A stretch of 64,000 nt of DNA from positions 3,405,001-3,469,000 of the forward strand of contig JAWNZC010000419.1 in NCBI GenBank assembly GCA_035771165.1. The letters are read 5' to 3'. Source of the DNA: Paragorgia papillata (Eukaryota; Cnidaria; Anthozoa; Scleralcyonacea; Coralliidae). The position numbers were made by a program, and so were the translations under genes. The notes beneath the pieces are model-generated. The model was not told where the DNA came from. It saw only the letters and a list, made by a program, of their open reading frames with translations, and did no database searches. Positions 55,901 through 64,000 of this stretch are shown in pieces; within the stretch, counting starts at the first letter, position 1; every line of letters begins with the position of its first letter.

Positions 55901-57538
55901 GACATGTAAACATATAATTTGGCAGTTTGTGTTCAACTATATTTTCCCGTTAACATTTCAACATTTAAGCACTCTTGTAGGATCTACTTTTCACTTACAC
56001 ACATGCGGATACCTTTTCCTTTAAAATGTTTGGTAATTGGTATTGAATTATAACTATTTCCAAGAGAGTGGTCTTTTAGTAATTCTGTGGGAGACCCTTT
56101 TCGAAAATTTACCCATTTAAAAAAACAACTTTTACCAATAAGTCATATAGCCATAGGTCAGTGTTGTTTCATCATAAAAATTAAATTCTCTGATAAATCT
56201 CGCATGCATTGGTTTGAGTCCATTTTGATATAAATTTCAACTAAAAACTTTTCGTTCAAACACACTTTAAAACTTGAACTAATAACACGTAGATCCCTAT
56301 CAACTTAAGTTCATAACTTTATATACAGTAATTGAATTGTAGCACATCTTTTACTTATACTGTATATATTTTTATTACATCCATCCAATTCTTCTCAAAT
56401 ACTTCTTTGGTTAATACACTGTTTTTGTCAAAGTTAAAAGCACTTTGTTTTGTCATGTCAATCCATAAAGGTGATGGAAAATTTAATCTAAATATCAGCT
56501 GCTTTGATTTGTTTTCAAAATATTCAAATAGCTTTTCACTTAAATATTTCAGTGCGATTTGGTTTTCATCCAATTGGTTTGAAAATTACAACAAACGTAG
56601 TTTTTCTAACAATGTAAAATACCAATTAAATGTGTACATATACACTAAGAGACTTCTTTTTATTTTCAACCTTTATAATTATATTATCAAGAAACTTTGT
56701 TTTCTATAAAATGTTGAACCAAGAAGTTTTAGAAATTGTTTAAGTGCTTGAGATTCAAAAATGTTTATATTATTATTATGGTCATGCTTTTTATACTTTG
56801 AAAAACGTCTCAACATTTGAAATCAAGAAAAGCTTGTTTTTTTTTCAATTTCCATCATCTGTATATGCACTAACTTTAACAAAGTGTTTTTAGCTTTTAA
56901 TAATCATTGTCAGGTTAAAAAGTAGAAAGATCTGTGGCTGTTCTTTTTGTTGCTCAATAGCACATTTTGGTATTCGCAGTTAAAATTATCGAAAGAAATC
57001 ATTGAGCAGCCATGTTCTTTTTCTCAATTGTGCAAAAGCTTTAATAAATCATGGTTAGTAAAACGTCTTACCATGTTTATTTTTCTTTCAAGTTTTTGCG
57101 CTGTTGTCAATCTCTTTGAGTATAATACTTGTACTTGGCGGAGAAAAGAACTGTCCTAGCTGTCAGTAAAGTTTTTGTTTTCCAAGAGTTTAACACCAGT
57201 TATTCGGAGTTGTGTTTTATCAACTAATTTGTTTGGTGTTAAGTTCTTTGACAAACAATGCTGTTATTGATTGCCTTGTGAATATGGCTCTTCTTGTTCA
57301 TCACAATGAATTTTGTTTTGCGTTCATCACAATGTCGACAAAAGCAATATTCACTCAGCCGTTTTCTGTTCTCTTCTGTAATGATTCACACGAATACACA
57401 AGTGTTCTTTTTCAAAAACTTTATTATGGAAGTTGATTACCATTGGTTTTTAATAAATTGTTTACAAATTATTCATGACTATCTTTGTATTAATATATTC
57501 AATTCCCATGGGAATTAACTTACATATAAAAGTTAAAA
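52925..57538. other. AT-rich unique DNA, no gene supported
   Basis: Only short open frames without family motifs. Very few MITEs apart from a small foldback at 55122-55250. It could be a long intron or UTR of the gene starting near 63676, but no exon was found. Confidence 0.45.
55122..55250. mobile_element. Small foldback MITE
   Basis: ACCTAGTTGCATAAACACTA..ACGTC and ..GCGTTAGCGCTTATGCAACTGGGT are inverted; several internal ACGTTA/TAACGT repeats. Confidence 0.6.
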
Positions 57539-57641
57539 CTGCCCCGGCTGACTTCCCAAGTGCTACTCCTACTAAAAGTAAGAATAGCACTTGCTACTCC
57601 TACTGAAAGTAAGAGCAGCACTGGGAAGTCAGCCGGGGCAG
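57539..57641. repeat. Hairpin with GC-rich arms
   Basis: CTGCCCCGGCTGACTTCCCA..AGTGCTACTC and its complement; in the loop CTACTCCTACTxAAAGTAAGA is repeated directly. Confidence 0.85.
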
Positions 57642-57644
57642 TAA

Positions 57645-58350
57645 AGAGAACACCAACTTCAACGATTGTGAAGCTAGCATTCACTTGAGAGCAGCCGCAT
57701 ACCTAGCAAACGCAAAACATTAGCAACTAAACAGCATGAGCGTAAGCACTTACTAAGCACTATGTACTTAGCGAGTACTTACAGCTCAGCTAGTGACATA
57801 AACATGCAAATTTGAAATCCCTCCTCCGAAATTAATTATGCCAAATCTAGAGAGCATGCAAGACCCACTACCCAACTAATCCCTAGCTCCTAATCCCTAG
57901 CTCCTGCCTTAACTGCCTAAGTCCTGCCTAACTGCCTAAGTCCTGCCTAGCTGCACACCACTCGTAATTTTCACTTCTACCACCATCCGACAATCACAGA
58001 GACAACTCACCTAACCATCCCCCCCTTACCAACTACCCCCTCCCATGAACCGGAAAAAAAAAATCTTACCCTCCTACACTCACACAACAATACTCAACAA
58101 ACATGCACAGACCACACTTTTACCTAAAAATTACAGTATAAACAAAAACCCCGAAAAATAAATTACATTATAATTTAGCTAACTTAATCCCCTTAATTAC
58201 AGCATGCAGTGGCCTGCAGGGTTAGTTAGATGACCCGAGTATTATCGAACCGCCTTAAATGGTATGATGCTTGCTCTCATGATACATTATTTTACCAGAT
58301 CAAAGAGGATTTCTATTAAATAATAAATTAAGTTTGAAAACTAATAAGTA
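57645..58350. other. No gene seen; small CCTAACTGCCTAAGTCCTG direct repeat
   Basis: Between 57880 and 57960 CTAGCTCCT and CTGCCTAAGTCCTGCC units repeat a few times. Otherwise nothing recognised. Confidence 0.4.
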
Positions 58351-58480
58351 ATAGCATAAAAAGAGGTGTATTAGCTATTTAACGTTCCGTTCGATGAGGG
58401 TCATTTAGTCCTCGGGAATTTTACTAAATGACCCACATCGAGCGGGACGTTTAATAGCTATGCACCTCTTTTTATGCTAT
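58351..58480. repeat. Long hairpin, arms of about 58 bp
   Basis: ATAGCATAAAAAGAGGTG..AGCTATTTAACGTTCC..CGATGAGGGTCATTTAGT pairs with ACTAAATGACCCACATCG..GGACGTTTAATAGCT..CACCTCTTTTTATGCTAT. Apex CCTCGGGAATTTT. Confidence 0.88.
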
Positions 58481-58488
58481 TCCTTTGT

Positions 58489-58661
58489 AATATGTTTGCG
58501 GGAATTTCTTTTGTCACGTCCGTTGACGTCAAATCGGGTATGATTAGTTCTAATCAGACCTGGTTTGACGTCAGCGGAGGTAGGATTAGTAAAAATGAAT
58601 TTTAATGATGTATAATAGTTAATGGACCTGTGAGAACAAAAGAAATTCCCACAAACATGAT
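58489..58661. repeat. Nested hairpins directly after the previous one
   Basis: Outer arms ATGTTTGCGGGAATTTCTTT and its complement near 58640-58660 enclose an inner pair CCGTTGACGTCAAATC..GGGTATGATTA / TAATCAGACC..TGGTTTGACGTCAGCGG (58520-58577). Confidence 0.82.
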
Positions 58662-59014
58662 ACCACTAAAGAAGTGACTTTAATGTTTTTTTCCAATATA
58701 TTGAACTAGCACTTTTTATAAAACAGATACAAACTAGACATTTAGATGCAGTCATGCAGTGCTGACTCTTTCATGGATAATGGCATGATTATTAGTCTAA
58801 AACTGTTCTTTTTCTGATAGTACATAAAATAGCATTTTTTCTTTTTTTGCAGTGTTCGAACTTTCCCAAAAATTATTATTTTATGGAATTATGAAAAACA
58901 ATCATTACTCAAAAACAAATATTTTTCATCAAAATTGGTATGTACATGCTCACGACCTCTTGTATTCAGAGCGAATAACTGAACAGTTTATGTTTGAAAT
59001 ATCACTAGCTTGTC

Positions 59015-59480
59015 TTAAAGTACTTATACACCCAAATATGATATTACTGTATATGGATTCTATTTGATGTGTATAGTTGAATGCCAAAATATTATTTGAT
59101 TTGAAATTTGATTTGTTGTTATATTGAAGTTTGTATTTCTAAAATGGTAATGAGAATGACGTATAGGCGTAATTTGCATACGCAGTGTTCTGTTACAGCA
59201 GAAATATTACCCAATTCACACGGAATACTTGAATAGTATATTCTGTATTTCATCATATATTTTTTCATTAAAATCTTCAAGCGGTTTATCATAAGAAAAG
59301 AAAAAAACACACAAATGCCTACATTGACGTCATCCTCATTACCATTTTGGAAATACAAATCTCAATATATTGCAAGAAATAAAAGTTCAAGTCAGAAAAT
59401 ATTTTGGCATTCAACTATTCACGTTATATAGAATCCATATCAGTAATATATTATTTGAGTTTATAGGCACTTTAATCACT
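59015..59480. repeat. Inverted repeat pair, arms of about 85 bp
   Basis: AAAGTACTTATACACCC..ATATGGATTCTAT..TAGTTGAATGCCAAAATAT (59015-59100) is mirrored by ATATTTTGGCATTCAACTAT..ATAGAATCCATAT..(59395-59480). Spacer about 290 bp with no gene. Confidence 0.7.
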
Positions 59481-59995
59481 TGTAAAATTTGGGTTTACAT
59501 AATCATGCCAGAACCCAAGAAAGATTTGTACACAATATATCTATGTCCTTCCATACTAACCAATATTAATTTTTGACAACAGTACAGTATATCTCCTCAA
59601 AATAGTACACTGTACTCTAAAAATATGAAAACGAATTATAATAGTGTTTTTTGTTGGTTTTTTTGTGTGGGTTTTCTCAGCCAAGAAAGAATTGTTCAGA
59701 ATTTTTTTTGATATTGAAAAAGTATTCTTGAAATAAACATTAACTGGTATATAATTACAGTATGTTTGGTTAGTGTGGAAGTTTTAACAAAGATAATATA
59801 ATTATTGTGTACATGTAGACCTAAGCAAGTTGGACAACTTGTCAACTACCATCATAAGGCAATAACATAACTTTTGCATGGCATATTGTTTATATGTGGT
59901 CCACATAGTAACATAGGCCACAAAATAATAAACAATGTCCCAGCAAAAATTATGTTATAGCATGCTTTTCTGTGAAGAATCAACACATTACAGTT

Positions 59996-60212
59996 GCTTG
60001 CACCAAAGTGGAAACATCGCCCATCAAAACATGTTCTATGTCAACATCAAACATAAAAGTTTTCCTTGGAAACGTGTTTCCCGTTGATACGTACATGTTT
60101 GTGCTCTTAGCCAATCACATCTTGCCAATCCCATGGTGTTTATTTCAAAACGGTTAACTTTTAAACATGTTTTAAACATGTTTTGATGGGTGGTGTTTCC
60201 ACTTAGGTGCAA
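59996..60212. mobile_element. Foldback MITE (GCTTGCACCAAAGTGGAAAC termini)
   Basis: TTGCACCAAAGTGGAAACAT..CGCCCATCAAAACATG is mirrored by CATGTTTTGATGGGTGGTG..TTTCCACTTAGGTGCAA. No clear target duplication. Confidence 0.7.
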
Positions 60213-60597
60213 ACAACAGCATCGACCAATAGAGATCAGCTGCAAATCAATTTGCAACCCTCTTCACGAGTGTTTTCAATAAAACCAAATTTGATTTTTT
60301 TTAATTGGAAATGAACACAATAACTCTTGAAGAAAAGATTGAAAAAATATTGCAAATTTTTAGCAAGGAAATATGGATGTGTGTGGAGCCAATCTACTTT
60401 TTTACACTCTTGAAAACAATAATTATTAATTTTTTTTAGATCTTTATAAAAATAAAGGAAACAAAAAGAAGATAGAAGAAAAAAAATAAAGAAAATTAAA
60501 TTAAAACTCAGGTAAGGATCCTCTTTGATCATAGTATAACATATCAGCTACTGTGGACTAAATTACATTGAGAAACTCACATAATATCATTGCTAGT

Positions 60598-60800
60598 TCT
60601 GGTCCATCTGGTCCTGCTCCATCAGGTCCTGGTTCGTTGGGTTCTGGTCCTGGTCCATTGGATCCTAGTCCATCGGGTCCTGGTCCACTGGGTCTTGGTC
60701 CATCGGGTCCTGGTCCACTGGGTCATGGTCCATCGGGTCCTGGTCCACTGCCCACTGGGTCTTGGTCCATTGGGTCTGGGTCCTCATCCTTCAGGTCTTG
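60598..60800. repeat. GGTCCTGGTCCATCGGGTCC minisatellite
   Basis: Units of 15-21 bp (GGTCCTGGTCCA + CTGGGT/TCGGGT). The Gly-Pro-Ser-Gly-Pro open frame is a product of the repeat. Confidence 0.85.
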
Positions 60801-61097
60801 GTGGGTTGTGTGGATTTAAGGTAAATTTCAAACCTGGAATAATGAAATCATCAAATTTAACTATTAGAATTGCTTTTGGAGTATTGAACTAGATTATTAC
60901 ACAGATGGATATAATTTTGGAAATTGTTTAATAAGTTAGTTTTGTTTGGAAGCAAAGTTGAAATAGTTGCAGTTGTTTTAGTTTGGTTCTGCAAGAAATG
61001 CGAGTCTGTTGTCAGTATGTTGCTTTGGTGGTTCTTTCAGGCTGTTACATGGCCATAGCAAGCAGTTAAAAATGACTTCAAAGTCTTCATGACTTAG

Positions 61098-61262
61098 GGG
61101 GCTAATTAACATGGTTAGACCGGTCAGTCCGGTTAGGTTAAATGGAACACGATTCGTTTGAGACCTGGGATGGTCTGACTGGAAAATTTGGTTCTAATCA
61201 AAAGCAAGTCCATTCTGGCTGGACTGATCGGTCTAACCTTGTCAATTGGAAAGCGCCCTTAG
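61098..61262. mobile_element. Imperfect foldback element
   Basis: GGGGGCTAATTAACATGGTTAGACCGG..TCAGTCC pairs with GGACTGATCGGTCTAACC..TTGTCAATTGG..GCGCCC. Confidence 0.55.
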
Positions 61263-61454
61263 AAAGCACTTTTTTTGGTCTTTCTTTTTTCTATAATCCT
61301 CTCTAATATCCTCCAATTACTATTTATTATTAATTATTATTATTATTATTTACTATTTATCATCAATATTATTATTTATTTCTGTTGTTATTTATTATTA
61401 CTGTATTTACTTTTATTATTATTTATAATTATTACATTTACTATTGATATGAAA

Positions 61455-61670
61455 AATCTGATTGCCCCAACCAGGAATTGAACCCAAGGTCACTGAATCA
61501 ATGCATTCTGCCCACTGAGCTGCTATATTTAAACATTGCCATTCTTTTAAATATGAAATTATTTGACTGTCCTGACCGTGTATCAATAGCTCAGTGGTCG
61601 GAGGACTGATGTGTTGATTCAGAGACCTTGGGTTCAATTCCTGGTTGAAGCAGTCAGATTTTTCATTCTA
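61455..61670. mobile_element. Inverted pair of tRNA-derived SINEs, family C
   Basis: Right copy (plus): AATAGCTCAGTGGTCGGAGG (box A-like) and CTTGGGTTCAATTCCTGG (box B). Left copy is its complement (61461-61530). The head differs from families A and B. No long tail is shared. Confidence 0.7.
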
Positions 61671-61789
61671 TTATTTGTATTAAATCCTCTCTTAATTTCA
61701 AAACATTTATTCTTGTATTAATTATTATTTACTATTATTATTATTATTTATTACTATTTATTATTACTATTATTTATAATTATTTCTTC

Positions 61790-62439
61790 TTCTCCTTCTT
61801 GTTTCTGTTCTTCTTTTCCTAAGTTCTTCCTCTTTCTTTTACTCTTCTTCTTCTCCTTCCCCTTCTTCATTATCATCATCATAATCTTCTACCCTTCTTT
61901 TTTCTCCTTCATCTTCTCCTTCATTGTCATCACAATCTTCTTCTACTCTTCTCTTTCTTCTCCTTCCTCTTCTCCATCTCTAATTTTCTTCTTTTTCTTC
62001 CTCTTCCCCTCATTATCATCATAATGTTCGTTTTCTACTCTTCTGCTTTTTATTCTTCTTCTCCTTCTTCTTCTTCTTCTTCTTCTTCTTCTTCTTCTTC
62101 TTCTTCTCCTTCTCCTTCTCCTTCTCCTCCTCCTCCTCCTCCTCCTCCTTCCTTGTCATAATCTTCTTCTACTCTTCTGCTTTTTCTTCTTCTTCTTCTT
62201 CTTCTTCTTCTTCTTCTTCTTCTTCTTCTTCTTCTTCTTCTTCTTCTTCTTCTTCTTCTTCTTCTTCTTCTTCTTCTTCTTCTTCTTCTTCTTCTTCTTC
62301 TTCTTCTTCTTCTTCTTCTCCTCCTCCTCCTCCTCCTCCTCCTCCTTCTTCATTATCATCAATCTTCTTCTACTCTTCCTCTTCTCCTTCCCCTTCATTA
62401 TCATCATAATCTTCTTCTTCTACTCTTCTTCTTATTATT

Positions 62440-62470
<31 letters not shown>

Positions 62471-62790
62471 TTATTATTCTTCTTCTCCTTCCTCTTCTCC
62501 TTCCTTTTCTTCTTCATTATCATCATAATCTTCTACTTTTCTTCTCCTCCTTCTTCATTATCATTATCATTATCATCATAATCTTCTTCTACTCTTCTAT
62601 TTTTATTTTTCTCCCCCATTCCTTCATTATCATCATAATCTCCTTCTACTCTTCTTCTTCTTCTCCTTCCTCTTCTTCTTCATTATCATCATAATTTTCT
62701 GCTTTTTCTTCTTCTTCTTTTTCTTCTTCTACTACTCTCCTTCTAGTTCTTCTTTTTCTTCTACTCTTCTTCTGATTATTATCATTATTA
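61790..62790. repeat. (TTC)n/(CTT)n array with (CTC)n and CATTATCATCATAATC units
   Basis: Longest uninterrupted run is about 62180-62318, GAA/TTC. The same TTCATTATCATCATAATCTT..CTTCTACTCTTCT unit recurs about eight times, so it is a compound minisatellite. Confidence 0.95.
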
Positions 62791-62799
62791 TTATTCTTT

Positions 62800-63588
62800 A
62801 CTCTAATCATTATTATTTATTAGGTTAGATAATTTTAATTAGAATAAAGTAAATTATAAGAATAAAATATTTCTGTCTTAGGTACTTTTGCAAAATCTGA
62901 ATTTTATTCAGCGTTTTTTTTCAAACAATTTCCACCTGTGCAAACTGGTGTGCCACACCTATAAATGTTAATTTATCATATTTTTAATCTGCTTGCTATG
63001 GCCATATTCCAGTATTGTTTTGAAGTGGATAGTAGTTTTGTCAGCTGTAATCTTAGTGCAATAGAAATGTTAGAACTTTGAAACTCACCATTTATGAAGT
63101 CCATTGGAAGGGTGCTTTGGTACATTCATTCAGATTTGGTTCCCAATCTTTAATCTTGATGGAAAATCTGTAAAAAGGAGATGAATGCTATTTAGAATAT
63201 TTTGTTTTTAAGTTTAACAAATTTGCATACATGCACACACATGGTGAAAAATAAAATTTAAAAAAAATGACACAAACACGTGAAAGAGAAATGAAATTTA
63301 AATTAGGAAAGGCGGAAAGCTGGAGTTATATTAGCTTCAATTTGGAGAGTTAAAATTAATTTTTTGTAGGGGATTACTTTTCCGTAGGAAAGTAAAGATT
63401 TGGAATATTATAGCAACAAACATTAATAATTTAAATATTTTAGTGTAGAGATAAGATAGTAAGGTTGTTAGATGAAGTAAAATTTTATGAATAATTAGAT
63501 TAGTCAATTTTGACAACTAGAAAATTTTTTTTTAAAAGTAAAGAGAAATATTCGGAAATATTTACAGTTTATTAAATACTTTACTTAC
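62800..63588. other. AT-rich DNA left of the candidate first exon
   Basis: A splice-acceptor-like CTTTTTACAG followed by a short open stretch lies at about 63179 (minus), but joining it to the candidate exon reaches a stop after about 13 codons. No exon is claimed. Confidence 0.35.
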
Positions 63589-63676
63589 ATGGTTGTAAAA
63601 ATCCATATTGTTGTCCTCCATTGCCACCAAAACCATATTTTTCACCATTTTCGATCATCAAAGAAGCAGCCGCCAT
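63589..63676 (-). CDS. Candidate first coding exon of an unrecognised gene
   Basis: ATG at 63676 opens MAAASLMIENGEKYGFGGNG followed by GQQYGFLQP and a consensus donor CCAT|GTAAGT at 63588. A Kozak-like AAGATGGCG start, the Gly/Gln/Tyr-rich composition and the strong donor suggest a real 5' exon, perhaps of an RNA-binding or low-complexity protein. I found no continuing exon in the window, and the family is unknown. Confidence 0.4.
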
Positions 63677-64000
63677 CTTGCCTTCGAGACCACATGGTCT
63701 CTTGTTAAGCCATTTTTTAGCCAAGTCCTTCCACCAAACGTTCTCCAAACTTCAATTTCGGCATCCTGGACGTCTTACAGTGTCACTGACGAAATGTGAA
63801 GAATTCATCTATCGTTTTATACCGCTGTTTTCTCGTCAACTCACCATTGTGGTACCGTACGAAGACACCCTTCCGCCATACTTGCTTCTTCTCGGCTTTG
63901 GTTTAGTTACCAGGCCCCCCTAGCTATGCTAATAGTGTGCATATCTTTATATTATCATACAGATAGTTTACTAAGTTTAGAAACTAAAATAAGCTTTTAT

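Noticed and set aside
60568..60892. Collagen-like Gly-Pro-Ser-Gly-Pro protein
   Set aside because: Short, no clear exon borders, and explained by a 15-21 bp minisatellite.
63100..63179. Second exon for the candidate gene at 63589-63676
   Set aside because: The acceptor is fair, but the phase-consistent reading stops after about 13 codons and the open alternative frame does not match the donor phase.

Overview
This is a stretch of animal nuclear DNA: introns have GT..AG borders and phase-consistent splice sites, the gene families are metazoan, and all protein-coding exons sit in a sea of SINEs, LINE tails, MITEs and microsatellites. The genes (a TPR-CHAT protein, a copine, a lysosomal acid lipase and a class V aminotransferase of a type not usual in vertebrates) together with the repeat style point to a marine invertebrate, most likely a cnidarian (anthozoan-like). 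The species is inference, not something the sequence states.

Layout. 228-4675 (-): a three-exon 5' portion of a TPR-CHAT protein that continues beyond the left edge. 7171-22533 (+): a complete eight-exon copine (about 596 aa; two C2 domains and a vWA domain). 26354-39284 (-): a complete seven-exon acid lipase (about 409 aa; signal peptide and full Ser/Asp/His triad), convergent with the copine. 42129-47921 (-): a complete four-exon class V PLP-dependent aminotransferase (about 437 aa). 63589-63676 (-): a candidate first exon of another, unrecognised gene. The stretch 50.6-63.5 kb is AT-rich and has no gene I can support. Exons add up to roughly 7.4 kb.

The rest is repeats. Several DNA-transposon families can be pinned down by target-site duplications: a GTAACTAGTTAC-rich hAT-like MITE family (six copies, four with 8-bp duplications), another hAT-like MITE in a gypsy-type retrotransposon tail, a 1.5-kb hAT-like element carrying a broken ORF, two MITEs with 9-bp duplications, three with TTAA, two with TA, and an unusual 1.3-kb element with 8-bp duplications. 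There are three tRNA-derived SINE families, LINE 3' ends and many minisatellites. One minisatellite is a tandem series of splice-donor-like units at the start of a lipase intron; another is a long array of CRE-like TGACGTCA sites.

The most unusual signals are: (1) a tandem repeat (48.5-50.6 kb, minus-strand sense) whose units carry a hammerhead-ribozyme-like core, as known from Penelope-like elements; (2) a scatter of long near-perfect hairpins whose arms are different at every locus but whose apices sometimes share a GC-rich core; (3) the in-frame splice-donor array. The four genes share no evident pathway; each appears to be an independent housekeeping, signalling or defence-type gene.
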